A stretch of DNA of 64,000 nt from Pseudobacteriovorax antillogorgiicola (GCA_945865565.1 CAMBEK010000003.1:186001-250000), one strand, 5' to 3'. Shown: positions 32,399-41,708, counted from the stretch's first letter. Numbers and translations: made by a program. The notes: generated from the letters alone by a model not told the origin.

Positions 32399-35382
32399 CT
32401 CTTTGAAAGCCCTGCCTGCGTCTGCTTCAAGTAAACCCGGGCGTTCGCCGCAAGCACAGTCACTTGTTTTTCTGAGTCGTCAGCTGCATTCAAGGAATCG
32501 AGATAATCCGTCCAAGCACGATTGGCCTGCTCTAGCGCATTTTGGTCATTGATCAACAACCAACGGCGGTGAAAACTCAAGGCGCGGAAATACTCGAGAT
32601 TTTTAACCGACTGCTTAAAATCCTTTTTCGGAAGGAACCGGGTGAATTTCGATGCACGATCAAGGATTGCAGCCGCTCTGGCGAATCCATCAGCCGCCAC
32701 TTTTGGATTTGATCGTGAATCCTTTTCCGCAATCATGTGGATTGCGATTCCCTCGTTGATATGGGATCCAATGAATCTCTTGTCGATGAAGTCACGAACT
32801 TCCACCGCTGACGTCACAGTCGAGAAAAACTTCTCTGCCATGACCGGATCATTGAGTTTCCCGAGGGCCAATTCACCAGCCATGTGGCGGCTGACCAGAT
32901 AATCGCTATGATTGGGCGGGACTTTCGCCAGGTAGGCTATCGCCTCATTTGTTTTGCCAACATCTGAGATCTTTTTGGCCCTTGTGACCACATCGTCTTC
33001 CAGTTGAATCGCCCTTGGACCGGTGAGCTCGAGTGTGCCTGCATCAATTTCGAGGATAGATGAGTACTTTTTAAAGCCATCAGGTCCGGTGATCTCTAGT
33101 TTTAAAAACGCACCGGAGCCATCAAGCTTGGTATCAAGGGGTGTCTTGCCAGCCAACTTCCCGTCGAGGAAAACCGTGGCTCCTGCAGGAACAGAATCTA
33201 AACGCAGGCGACTGGCCTCAGGCTCAATCGCAATCTCGACCTGTCGCCCAGAAGTTAAATTCGTTTCAAATACGCCTGGATTCCAGCCCGCCTTTACCAC
33301 GGACAACTTACCTGCGGTCCCCTGAAGCTTGCGCGGCAGATAAACGACTCCGTTGCTGTTTGACGTTCCGACCCAAACATCATTGAAATAAACGTTCGCC
33401 TGGGCAATGGGTCGCGGATCGTCACTGGCCTTGTTGCGAACCAGCACCGAAAACGAGCCATCCTTGGTCGCGACCGCCGAGTCCGCAGCTTTAGACGGAG
33501 TTTTTGATTTCGCTGGCTCTGCCTCGACTAGTTCGGGTTTGCTTGTGGGTTTTTCTGATGCTGCCACGACATCAAGTACAAGACCGCGCATCACAACAAC
33601 ATCACCCCGGCTTACCTGTTTCTTTGCGGTTGCGCTGTCAATCATCAAGGTCAATTCAGCGCCAGAGTCACTGGATGCACCGTGGCCCGCTGACGTCAGC
33701 GTGGAATCGGGAACCTTGGCAGTGGCAACATTTACGACGGATTGTCTGCGCGCTCGTGCATCGGTTTGAACGCCAAAAACGTCAAAACGGTCACCCGGTT
33801 TTACAATGGCCGCAAGCTGACCCGGCAAGAGTGCGCGGATCTGGTCTTTTCCGGATGCCATGATGACTCCCTGAAATGGCAGGGATCGCATCAGCCGTTC
33901 AGCAAGGGCATCCATTTTCTTTTGAAAATCAGCTGCTACTTCTGCCTTCGAGAAGTCGCCTTCCAACGTCTCCTTTGCGGCTGCCATGACAATTCCTTTG
34001 GCATCAATGGCTACCAGTTCAACCTGGGTTTGGCCTTCACTCCGGGCCAGGGATCGACGAATTCGCAAGTCAGGATTTTTTTGGCCCTTACCGGCTTTGA
34101 TGAGTATTTTTCGGGAAAAAACTTTGCGATCCAGCGAAGCGTCGCTCATCTTGAGGAGGGCACTTGCTAATTTACCATCTAGTGACGAGGAACTCTGACG
34201 TGATTCCTCTACCGTGACCACTGGTACCTTCGAAAGATCTCCGACAAAATGCCTCTCCAATAGTATGTCGCCCGTCGTGGCAAATTCTGATTCAGCAGAT
34301 TCTGGCAAGAATCCACGTGGTGACGCCATCTCTACCTTTAGCATCGGAAAACCAGAACGCTTGTTCGATGCAGTGCCCTTGAAGGTGAAAACGAAACGAC
34401 CTGACTTGTCGGTTGTTCCGGCCGGCTTGCCATCCACAGAAACCACGACACCCTGAAGGGGAAATGTCGAGATGACGCCACGAGCTAAAGCCAGGACCTC
34501 CATCTTATTGCCCTTCTGGATCTGTGTCCGGACAAGTTTGTTGGCGAGATCGATCTGGAGATCCTGGCTTTCAGTGATGTAGCCCGGCTTAATGATCCGT
34601 ACTGCCCACAAAGAACCTGACTCCATTCGAACGGCGCAGCGACCCCTGACGTTGGTCGTACACAGGGTTTTTTCGATGTCGTCACCTGTTGTCGCAATGG
34701 CAGCAACGCGGGCACCTGCAACACCGGTTTCACCGGCATAGACGTGAAATGTGACAAGCACCTTTTTCACTGGCTCTGGTTTGATTTCCTCAATTTTCTC
34801 TTCTTTTTTTACCTGGGCTTCATCCGCCGGAAGGGCAGCAACTTCCACACTGCTCACGGCTGCTGGCGCAGGACTTTCAACCGGATCTGACTTTATTGGG
34901 AGCGCGGCCGCCTGATCGGAGGCCGCCGGCGATGCTGCTGGCGGGGATGAGGACAAGGGTGACAACGGCACTGATGATGCCGTCGAATTGGCAGCAATTG
35001 CGACATCTGCTGGTTTTGGCTTGGGAACAAAATACATCACCGCCTTTACCGAAACGGGGCGTGATGTTGACTTCGACAGGTCAAGGGTTTCCATATGGGG
35101 AGCAAAGTAATAGCTGTCGCTGCTTTTTGTGATCTCGACTGAGACCTGGGATCCCTCGATGATGGCTGGCTTGGCCTCGAGCATTCCCTTGGCATCGGTC
35201 GTACCAATGATCCGCCCGGCGACTTTAACTTGTGCCTCATGAACCGGGTCACCTTGGTTGGTGCGGACCTCGACCCGCAAAGGAGTGACGACTTCACGCC
35301 GGCAACCAGTCGACGGAATCATCACGCCGGATAAACACGCCACTGCTAAAATTCGATTTTTTATTGTGGAAAAACTCGGCAT
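32395..35382 (-). CDS. Large PEGA-domain lipoprotein
   Basis: A 995-residue lipoprotein with lipobox IPSTGC near the N-terminus. Several carboxypeptidase-regulatory-like or Ig-like beta domains follow (VRTNQGDPVHEAQVKVAGRI early; GVVVSVDGKPAGTTDKSGRF near residue 310), an Ala/Pro-rich linker (about 120-200), a central region near 400-560, a PEGA motif LDSVPAGATVFLDGKLAGKT around residue 740, and a C-terminal helical, TPR-like part. PEGA domains are found in surface and cell-wall-associated proteins. It probably sits on the outer membrane as a scaffold (inference). It is coupled to the TolB-like gene by ATGA overlap. Confidence 0.8.
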   Translation of the reverse strand: MPSFSTIKNRILAVACLSGVMIPSTGCRREVVTPLRVEVRTNQGDPVHEAQVKVAGRIIGTTDAKGMLEAKPAIIEGSQVSVEITKSSDSYYFAPHMETLDLSKSTSRPVSVKAVMYFVPKPKPADVAIAANSTASSVPLSPLSSSPPAASPAASDQAAALPIKSDPVESPAPAAVSSVEVAALPADEAQVKKEEKIEEIKPEPVKKVLVTFHVYAGETGVAGARVAAIATTGDDIEKTLCTTNVRGRCAVRMESGSLWAVRIIKPGYITESQDLQIDLANKLVRTQIQKGNKMEVLALARGVISTFPLQGVVVSVDGKPAGTTDKSGRFVFTFKGTASNKRSGFPMLKVEMASPRGFLPESAESEFATTGDILLERHFVGDLSKVPVVTVEESRQSSSSLDGKLASALLKMSDASLDRKVFSRKILIKAGKGQKNPDLRIRRSLARSEGQTQVELVAIDAKGIVMAAAKETLEGDFSKAEVAADFQKKMDALAERLMRSLPFQGVIMASGKDQIRALLPGQLAAIVKPGDRFDVFGVQTDARARRQSVVNVATAKVPDSTLTSAGHGASSDSGAELTLMIDSATAKKQVSRGDVVVMRGLVLDVVAASEKPTSKPELVEAEPAKSKTPSKAADSAVATKDGSFSVLVRNKASDDPRPIAQANVYFNDVWVGTSNSNGVVYLPRKLQGTAGKLSVVKAGWNPGVFETNLTSGRQVEIAIEPEASRLRLDSVPAGATVFLDGKLAGKTPLDTKLDGSGAFLKLEITGPDGFKKYSSILEIDAGTLELTGPRAIQLEDDVVTRAKKISDVGKTNEAIAYLAKVPPNHSDYLVSRHMAGELALGKLNDPVMAEKFFSTVTSAVEVRDFIDKRFIGSHINEGIAIHMIAEKDSRSNPKVAADGFARAAAILDRASKFTRFLPKKDFKQSVKNLEYFRALSFHRRWLLINDQNALEQANRAWTDYLDSLNAADDSEKQVTVLAANARVYLKQTQAGLSKR

Positions 35383-35407
35383 TACGATCTCCAGTTGTCG
35401 TCGGGAT

Positions 35408-35857
35408 TCAGAATTGTGGAAGGGTCAGCAATGCGCCGCCCTCGCCCCTGCTTGCAGCTGGATCGCTATTCATTTCAGAAGTTCTGGCCCGAGCTTGTCC
35501 AAGAGGTTTGAGCACCAACTTGACGGTCTGTGACTTAATCAAATCAAGTTGCATGGAGACGGGTTCGTAACCGGGAACCAAAGCCTCAATCAGATATTTT
35601 CCTTTGGGCAAATTTTCGGAACTCTCAAAAGTGCCGTCCGAGTCTGGAACGAGAATCATCGAGGTCGGCTCATCTTTATCGGGACTGGAATCCAATCGGG
35701 TTACATTCACGCGAGCGTCAAAAAGTGCTTCTGCACCAAGTTCAGGCCCCTCAAGACGCCCTGAGACCGTCGTCGCGCATCCACCCGTCAGCACAGCTGG
35801 AATTGTGAACAGGAGAAAAAAAATGGACCGAGACATCAGAAAAGATGGGGGAACCAT
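35408..35857 (-). CDS. Small lipoprotein with carboxypeptidase-regulatory-like fold
   Basis: A 149-residue lipoprotein with signal MSRSIFFLLFTIPAVLTGGC. The mature part looks like a beta-sandwich of the carboxypeptidase-regulatory type (TVSGRLEGPELGAEALFDAR, DSDGTFESSENLPKGKYLIE, VPGYEPVSMQLDL), similar in style to the first domain of the PEGA lipoprotein downstream. ATG 35857 is favoured by GGAGAA seven bases upstream. It is the second gene of the envelope set and may be a smaller partner or paralogue of the PEGA protein. Confidence 0.75.
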   Translation of the reverse strand: MVPPSFLMSRSIFFLLFTIPAVLTGGCATTVSGRLEGPELGAEALFDARVNVTRLDSSPDKDEPTSMILVPDSDGTFESSENLPKGKYLIEALVPGYEPVSMQLDLIKSQTVKLVLKPLGQARARTSEMNSDPAASRGEGGALLTLPQF

Positions 35858-35913
35858 GAGAGCATTCTCCGAGAATGGGAACGTGATGATTTGGAATTCA
35901 GATCAGGAGGAGA

Positions 35914-36843
35914 TTAACCTTCATCATCATTGGACTCTAAGGCTTCTCCGCCCGACACGGCACCATCTGATGCCTGCGTGGACTCCTTGACAGCCTTATT
36001 ATCCTGCGACTTGGTGTTACTGGCAAGATTACTGAACCGCAAATTGACGGGAATCGTGTAGCTTGAGCGGTACCTTCCTGCTTGCCCGGAGAAGGCAATG
36101 TCCACCGTCAACACGCGCCCTTCAAAACGAGACGGCAAGGAAAAAACAAAACTCCTGCGGGCATAGCGCCGGATTCCGAATCTTTGGCCATGCTCCGTAT
36201 TCAGGGGATCTCCGGCAACCGATACGGTTAGGGACTTTGGTACCGTAAGACTGATCCGCTCACCGCCCTGCCTTTCAACAGCCGCAATGCCCCAGATGTA
36301 GCCTTCGGCTTTCTTGGAAGAATCAGAGTTGCGCAGATCGAAAAAAACCTCGAAAACGCCATCTCGACGAATCACACTTGGATTTGACAATGAAACCGGT
36401 GACTTGGGGTCTTCCCTTGAAACCATCTTGGCTTTTTCCGGCGTGTCCGTCATGACCGGAGCTTCGGTTGCCTTGGGCGCTACCTTTTCCGGTTCAACGG
36501 CTGCCATTTGTTTGCCCGGTGGAATGGAGGCCGCAGCAAATTTGCGATCCTTGACTTCCGGATAAGCTCGCTCGAAAACACCGTCATGAAGCGTCTGATA
36601 TTCAAAAATCACGGCCCGGGACGTGCTTAACTCGGAGCGCAAATCGCTTTGCTTAGCTTCCAGACGCACCAGAAGGACACCGGACGCAAAACTCCAAAGG
36701 ACCACAACGCCGCAGGCGATGGCCATGATGGAAGCAGTTCGCAAGCTAACCCGGACTGTTTTCGTCTTGGCGGCGTCGACGAAATAGATCAGGTTTACAT
36801 GGCGATCCGCACTGAAAAATGATTTCCAATTTCTAGGTGACAT
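35914..36843 (-). CDS. Membrane-anchored periplasmic protein, unknown function
   Basis: A 309-residue protein: a cytoplasmic N-terminus, one membrane span at about 38-58 (ASIMAIACGVVVLWSFASGV), a heptad-rich segment (RLEAKQSDLRSELSTSRAVI), a Pro/Lys/Glu-rich linker and a beta domain (about 165-275, with VFEVFFDLRNSD and RRSFVFSLPSRFEGRVLTVD). The layout recalls the N-terminal part of membrane-bound M23 peptidases, but no peptidase domain is present. It is the first gene of the envelope set, 27 bases downstream of the predicted transcription start of the promoter at 36876-36904. Confidence 0.65.
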   Translation of the reverse strand: MSPRNWKSFFSADRHVNLIYFVDAAKTKTVRVSLRTASIMAIACGVVVLWSFASGVLLVRLEAKQSDLRSELSTSRAVIFEYQTLHDGVFERAYPEVKDRKFAAASIPPGKQMAAVEPEKVAPKATEAPVMTDTPEKAKMVSREDPKSPVSLSNPSVIRRDGVFEVFFDLRNSDSSKKAEGYIWGIAAVERQGGERISLTVPKSLTVSVAGDPLNTEHGQRFGIRRYARRSFVFSLPSRFEGRVLTVDIAFSGQAGRYRSSYTIPVNLRFSNLASNTKSQDNKAVKESTQASDGAVSGGEALESNDDEG

Positions 36844-36854
36844 TTTTCTACCAG

Positions 36855-36883
36855 TTGCCAGTTCATTTTAAATCTATTTTAAT
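36855..36883 (+). promoter_or_regulatory. Sigma-70-type promoter of the LPS/RNase G operon
   Basis: TTGCCA (36855-36860), a 17-base spacer and TTTAAT (36878-36883): four of six -35 and five of six -10 bases match. Transcription would start near 36890, about 38 bases before the TTG start of the heptosyltransferase gene. Its -10 box lies within the -10 box of the leftward promoter, so the two cannot be occupied together. Confidence 0.55.
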
Positions 36884-36904
36884 CAAAATGAAAAATTTTA
36901 TCAA
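36876..36904 (-). promoter_or_regulatory. Sigma-70-type promoter of the six-gene envelope set
   Basis: On the minus strand TTGATA (36904-36899), a 17-base AT-rich spacer and TAAAAT (36881-36876): five of six matches in both boxes at ideal spacing. Transcription would begin near 36869, about 26 bases before the ATG at 36843. It physically overlaps the rightward promoter described separately. Confidence 0.7.
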
Positions 36905-36927
36905 CTATCAGGGTTTCTAATTCACCT

Positions 36928-38040
36928 TTGAAGCAAAAAAGATCCAACCCAGCCCCCCTCAAACTCGCCATCATTAGATCGTCGAGCATCGGCGACGTTG
37001 TCCTTGCAACAGCCGCCATCCAATACGCGACGGACTGGAGCCTGAGGCGAAATCAACCCGTTGAATTGCATTGGATCGGACGTGCACCAGCCCTGGAGTT
37101 AATCCGCTTATACTGCCCGGATGTTGCCTGCCACGACGTCAGCACCATGGAAAGACTGGAAAGGCGCAGCATCGCGAGCCTTCCAGCAGAAATCGATGCC
37201 TGCATTGACCTTCAAGGAAACCTTCGGTCGCGCCGGCTCGCAAACCACATCCGGCGATGGCACGGGGCGAACATTTCGCGCTCGGATAAAAGGTATGCCA
37301 TCCGATCGCTTCTGGTTGTATGTGCTCGCATATTTGGTCGCACAAGACTTGGATTGACCTGTCAAACCGCCCTCGGCAAATTTTGCCCACCGACTCCCCA
37401 ATACCAACTGGCTGCCTTGGCGATGGCAATGGCTTTGGGAGAAAAATCCGGCACGGTAAATCAAATCAAACCAACGCTTAAAGCGCCTGAACCCGATGCC
37501 AGACTCGACCGCAGCATCACCTGGCTGGCGATTGCCCCGGGGGCTTCTTACCCAGCAAAAAAAGCTCCCGCGCAGGTTTTTGAACAGATCATGGGCCGCT
37601 GCGCAGGAAAACTGCCTCCAGACAAACAGATCGGAATCGTCCTCCTTGGCGATCAGAGAGAGCGGGTGGACTGCAATGAGATTGAAAGGCGGTTGTCCGC
37701 AAACCAGTGGGACGGACCTGTGCTGAACCTCGCAGGATCAACCACCTTAACTGAAACAGTCGCCGTGCTTGCGGGATGTCGCGCCATATTGAGCAATGAT
37801 TCGTCTCTGGCACACATTGCAGAATCTTTGGGAAAGTTTGCCTTTATGTTGTTCGGCCCAACGACGGAGTCCTTTGGATTTGCGCCACACCTGTCAGGGA
37901 GTCGCGCTTTTTCGGCTTCGCTCGGCTGTCGTCCATGCTCCAAGCACGGTAAGACACCGTGCCGTTACAAGGATCATGAATGCTTTCGCGCCATTGATGC
38001 CCGAAGTGCTGGCGATGCCATGGCCGAGGTCTTTGCGTGA
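36928..38040 (+). CDS. Glycosyltransferase family 9 (heptosyltransferase-like)
   Basis: A 370-residue enzyme of the GT9 family, which adds heptose to the LPS inner core. Typical regions: LAIIRSSSIGDVVLATAAI at the N-terminus, ACIDLQGNLRSRRLA, AIAPGASYPAKKAP (donor-binding domain), and AILSNDSSLAHIAESLG with FGPTTESFGFAPH. A C-terminal cysteine cluster (LGCRPCSKHGKTPCRYKDHE then C) is frequent in the family. The start is TTG at 36928, without a strong ribosome-binding site, but no better start precedes the conserved N-terminus. The stop overlaps the next gene (GTGA). Confidence 0.92.
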   Translation: MKQKRSNPAPLKLAIIRSSSIGDVVLATAAIQYATDWSLRRNQPVELHWIGRAPALELIRLYCPDVACHDVSTMERLERRSIASLPAEIDACIDLQGNLRSRRLANHIRRWHGANISRSDKRYAIRSLLVVCARIFGRTRLGLTCQTALGKFCPPTPQYQLAALAMAMALGEKSGTVNQIKPTLKAPEPDARLDRSITWLAIAPGASYPAKKAPAQVFEQIMGRCAGKLPPDKQIGIVLLGDQRERVDCNEIERRLSANQWDGPVLNLAGSTTLTETVAVLAGCRAILSNDSSLAHIAESLGKFAFMLFGPTTESFGFAPHLSGSRAFSASLGCRPCSKHGKTPCRYKDHECFRAIDARSAGDAMAEVFA

Positions 38041-39320
38041 ACGCCATGAAAAGCGCAGCAGCGTTTTTATCGTCCTGCGCACTGGAACTCCTATTTCAAA
38101 TGATTTCGTTGCTGGCGCTTGTCCCCGGATTTTCCATGGGGAGCCTGGCGCGGCAAGTCCGCGGCCGCGTAAAAGGAAGCGACTCGATCGAATCCATACA
38201 GCCCTCCAACCCATCGTGCCGGGGCGACCTGCTTTTCTTCTGCAGTTCGGCCGGAGAATTTGAACAGGCGCGTCCAATCATCGACCGCCTTTCTGGACGC
38301 CTCGACCTTGATCCCATCATTTTGTTCCTTTCGCGGTCAGGACTTGAGTACATCCGTGCTCGCGGGGAAAATGTTCGAGCCGCCCTTGCGCCTCCAGACA
38401 CCTTGTGGCGATGGCGACGGTTTGATTCGTGCCACCGCATTCGCGGGGCAATCGTGATTCGCCATGAATGGTGGCCCTCATTTCTGAATGTTTTTGGCCG
38501 GAACCGGCCCCTTCTATTGATCGACGCCGGCCGTCCAGCAGGGTCTCCGGAATCAAAAATCAGAAACCTTGGTCGCGGATACCTCGCGCGGCACTTCACC
38601 AAAATCTGCACCGTTGATGAGAGCAGTGCTGAATTTTTTTCAAAAAACTTTCACATTGATCCAACCCGGATTCTTTCCACCGGTGATACAAAGCACGACC
38701 GGGTCATGGACCGGGCACGGACGACAAGGATCAGTGACTCACTGCGGGCCAAAGTCCAGAAATTTGCTGGCGGGCGGAAAATACTTGTCGCAGGCAGCAT
38801 CTATGCTGCCGACATTGAACTTTTAACTTCTGCATGGCGGACCAACCCGGACCTGCAGAGGTCATGGGTTATTGTTGCCGTACCCCATAACATCAATGAC
38901 AAGACCGCCAGAAACCTGCAGGCCATAATCGACCAGGCGGATTGTGATTTTTTGCTTCTCTGTCAGATAGGGATTTTAGCTGAATTATATTCCTTGGCTG
39001 ATGTTGCCTGGGTCGGCGGGGCGTGCCATCACAAGGTGCATAATGTCTTGGAGCCTGCTTCCCACGGCACACGGTTGGCATGCGGTGTGAAGTTTCGTAA
39101 CAGTCCCGAGGCTGTCCAAATGGTCGGGGAGGGGATCTTGCAGGCGATCGCGACTCCGGATCAACTCGCCAAATGGCTGATCGCGGCAAAAACTGAAACC
39201 ACCAGCCCGGTTCAGGCGATTGCCTCGCCAAGCCACTCATTTGTCGTGGCACGAACTGGGGCTGCAGAAAAAATTTGTGTGCTGCTTGAGCGGTGCCTCG
39301 CTGCACCGGAAGGACCGTGA
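38037..39320 (+). CDS. waaA: Kdo transferase-like glycosyltransferase (WaaA family)
   Basis: A 427-residue membrane-anchored enzyme. It shows the WaaA order of motifs: an N-terminal hydrophobic anchor (about 10-32), FCSSAGEFEQARPII (counterpart of the catalytic SxGE region), VIRHEWWPSFL (like E-WP), ILSTGDTKHDR (like GNxKFD), LVAGSIYAADIELL (like GSTHxGEE) and HNVLEPASHG (like HNxLEPA). It would transfer Kdo to lipid A. The sequence deviates at several of these motifs, so the sugar specificity may differ. Start GTG 38037 overlapping the heptosyltransferase stop, or ATG 38046. Both LPS enzymes share the operon with rng. Confidence 0.85.
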   Translation: MNAMKSAAAFLSSCALELLFQMISLLALVPGFSMGSLARQVRGRVKGSDSIESIQPSNPSCRGDLLFFCSSAGEFEQARPIIDRLSGRLDLDPIILFLSRSGLEYIRARGENVRAALAPPDTLWRWRRFDSCHRIRGAIVIRHEWWPSFLNVFGRNRPLLLIDAGRPAGSPESKIRNLGRGYLARHFTKICTVDESSAEFFSKNFHIDPTRILSTGDTKHDRVMDRARTTRISDSLRAKVQKFAGGRKILVAGSIYAADIELLTSAWRTNPDLQRSWVIVAVPHNINDKTARNLQAIIDQADCDFLLLCQIGILAELYSLADVAWVGGACHHKVHNVLEPASHGTRLACGVKFRNSPEAVQMVGEGILQAIATPDQLAKWLIAAKTETTSPVQAIASPSHSFVVARTGAAEKICVLLERCLAAPEGP

Positions 39321-40849
39321 TGCTCGAAAAACAGTTGATCATCAATATCAATGAATCTGAAACTCGGATGGCGCTGCTTGAACGCGGGGATCTTGCCGAG
39401 TTGTATATTGAACGGCACCACGAACGTGCCCTGTTTGGAAACATCTATAAGGCGCGCGTAAACCGGGTGCTACCCGGAATGCAGGCGGCTTTTATTGATA
39501 TTGGTGCCGAACGCTCCGCCTTCCTTTATGCGGGTGATGTCATCAAAGGCGATGTCACCAAAGGCCTTGAGGATGAGGCCGACGATCAGGGCGACTGGCA
39601 GGAAGAGGATTTCGGCAAGCCAACGCGGATGAATCGTGGCCCCATCGAAAAAATTCTGAAGGAGGGGCAGCAGATCCTCGTTCAAATCAGCAAAGAGCCT
39701 TTGGGCAGCAAGGGTGCCCGCGCAACCATGCACATGTCATTGGCGGGGCGGTTTCTGGTGCTTGTGCCTGGCACGTCAAAAATCGGAATCTCAAAGCGAA
39801 TATCAGACGAGGGCAAGCGCCTGCACCTGAAGAATCTCGTGAAATCAATAAAGCCAAAAGGAGTTGGCGTCATTGTGCGAACAGCGGCGGAAGATGCCGA
39901 CGAGAGGAGTCTGGCCAAGGATCTCCGCTATCTCATCCGCAACTGGCAAAGGATTCAACTCAAAGCGCCTCGCGAATCTGCGCCGACCCTTTTATATCAA
40001 GATCTGGACCTGGTCCGGAGGGTGACACGAGATCTCTTTTCTGGCGAAGTCAGCAAGATCGTGATCGATAATCAAAACGCATTCGATGACCTTCAGCGCT
40101 TCCTAAACGCAACCACCCCTGGCGCGACTAGAAAACTCGAGCTCCACACCGCTCAAATTCCGATCTTTGATCTTTATGGAATTGAGATGGACATTGGGCG
40201 GGCATTGGGACGCAAAATTGATTTACCCTCGGGCGGACACCTGGTCATCGACCAAACAGAGGCCCTGACCTCTTTCGATGTAAACACAGGGAAATACGTC
40301 GGCCGCAACAACGTGCGCGATACGGTTGTCAGGACCAACCTCGAGGCCATCACACAAATCGTCCGCCAACTCCGCGTCCGAAATATCGGCGGAATCATTG
40401 TCCTCGATTTTATTGACATGGAACGGGAAACAGACCGGGAAAATGTTTTTCAATCCCTTCAAGAAGAACTCAAAAAAGACAAGGCACGCAGCACCGTGTT
40501 AAGGATCAGCGAATTCGGGCTGGTCCAGATGACCCGAAAAAGGACGGCCGAATCCCTTGAACGGCAACTGACGGAGCCATGCCCATGCTGTGATGGAAGG
40601 GGCCGGATTCGCAGCACGCAGACCGAGGCCTACGACCTGATCCGTGAGGTCATGCGACTCTCGCTGCAAATAGGAAAAAAGTCACTGCGCTTGCGCCTAC
40701 GGGATGACATCCGTGACTGGCTTCTTCACGAAGAAAAAAACCTGTTCGACAGGATATTGAAAGAATCCGGGGTGACCGTCATCTTTGAGAATGCGCCAGT
40801 AAGTCGTTCAGACCTGGGCCAGGCTGGGTTTGAAGTCTTTCCAGGCTGA
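39320..40849 (+). CDS. rng: Ribonuclease G (RNase E/G family)
   Basis: A 509-residue endoribonuclease. An S1-type RNA-binding domain (about 35-120: GNIYKARVNRVLPGMQAAFI) precedes the 5'-sensor and DNase I-like catalytic domains. The catalytic metal-binding aspartates are in LTSFDVNTGKYVG and GGIIVLDFIDM. A zinc-link CPCCDGRGRI follows. There is no long C-terminal scaffold, which favours RNase G over RNase E. ATG 39320 overlaps the preceding stop as TGATG and has GGAAGGA upstream. Its stop is two bases from the stop of the convergent cysteine-rich lipoprotein gene. Confidence 0.95.
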   Translation: MLEKQLIININESETRMALLERGDLAELYIERHHERALFGNIYKARVNRVLPGMQAAFIDIGAERSAFLYAGDVIKGDVTKGLEDEADDQGDWQEEDFGKPTRMNRGPIEKILKEGQQILVQISKEPLGSKGARATMHMSLAGRFLVLVPGTSKIGISKRISDEGKRLHLKNLVKSIKPKGVGVIVRTAAEDADERSLAKDLRYLIRNWQRIQLKAPRESAPTLLYQDLDLVRRVTRDLFSGEVSKIVIDNQNAFDDLQRFLNATTPGATRKLELHTAQIPIFDLYGIEMDIGRALGRKIDLPSGGHLVIDQTEALTSFDVNTGKYVGRNNVRDTVVRTNLEAITQIVRQLRVRNIGGIIVLDFIDMERETDRENVFQSLQEELKKDKARSTVLRISEFGLVQMTRKRTAESLERQLTEPCPCCDGRGRIRSTQTEAYDLIREVMRLSLQIGKKSLRLRLRDDIRDWLLHEEKNLFDRILKESGVTVIFENAPVSRSDLGQAGFEVFPG

Positions 40850-40850
40850 C

Positions 40851-41708
40851 CTACTTTTTCCGGCAAGATACCCGACTGGAAACTTCTGCCGGCGACAAGC
40901 CCGCAATGCAAGTGCGCAAATCAAAATTAAATCTGGTTAGGCACTTTCCTGACCCCTCAGCAGAAATTTTTACGTTTGCCGCCTGCCCCGGCGCGGAATC
41001 AACCTCACAAATGGTCGCCTCAACGTCGGCCTTGTCACAAGACGGCTGAACGGGGGGACAATCCCCCGAATATCGGGGCTGCTTTTCGCAGGTAACATTC
41101 CCGAGAAGTTCGGGGTTCAAGTTTCGAGAACACGCCACCTTTGAAAGCTCGTATCGCGCAACGCAACTATTTGCACCCCAAGCCACCAGGGGCGTATCGA
41201 CTGCTGTCAGATTTTCGTTGTGACTGGTTGACATGCAGCGGGTTGGATCAAACAATGTGATGCATATTCCGGGGACCACGGGGCATTTGCGGTCGCTTGC
41301 GTCGGGAGCGCATTTGATCGCATCCATGGTCTTGATGTCCCAGCCGCGTTTGCAGGCTTCGGCCAATACCGCCTTCTTTGCCTCACAAACACTGCCGGCG
41401 TATGCAAAGGAATTGTGCCCGGGCGTCAAGACGACCCCGGAAAATTCACGCAACTCACAAAAGGTCTGTTTTGGTTCCTGCGGGCACGATTTTTCAAGCT
41501 CCTTGCATATCTCAGCTCGCGCTGTCGCGGAGTCCGCACCACCCTTTGAGCCCGACGCGTCCGGACCGACCGTTTCTTGGACGCCAGAACCACCTGCCGC
41601 CCCAGAGCCAGATTGCTGCGACCTGACAGTCCTCTTGCCCAAACAGGACGAAAGCGCGATTGTGCACACCACGATCATCACTTTTTTAAAAATACTATTT
41701 TTGTTCAT
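40851..41708 (-). CDS. Lipoprotein of three six-cysteine modules
   Basis: A 285-residue protein with lipobox ALSSC (Cys22), a Gly/Ser-rich linker (about 30-62) and three tandem modules of about 66 residues. Cysteines are at 68, 75, 84, 108, 119, 133; 142, 149, 158, 182, 193, 207; and 217, 224, 234, 256, 267, 282. The spacing C-x6-C-x8-C-x23-C-x10-C-x13-C is identical in modules 1 and 2 and nearly so in module 3. Eighteen cysteines suggest nine disulfides in a secreted, lipid-anchored protein. I recognise no family. The ATG lies 14 bases inside the end of flgD, with GGAG upstream, so it is coupled to flgD. Confidence 0.8.
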   Translation of the reverse strand: MNKNSIFKKVMIVVCTIALSSCLGKRTVRSQQSGSGAAGGSGVQETVGPDASGSKGGADSATARAEICKELEKSCPQEPKQTFCELREFSGVVLTPGHNSFAYAGSVCEAKKAVLAEACKRGWDIKTMDAIKCAPDASDRKCPVVPGICITLFDPTRCMSTSHNENLTAVDTPLVAWGANSCVARYELSKVACSRNLNPELLGNVTCEKQPRYSGDCPPVQPSCDKADVEATICEVDSAPGQAANVKISAEGSGKCLTRFNFDLRTCIAGLSPAEVSSRVSCRKK

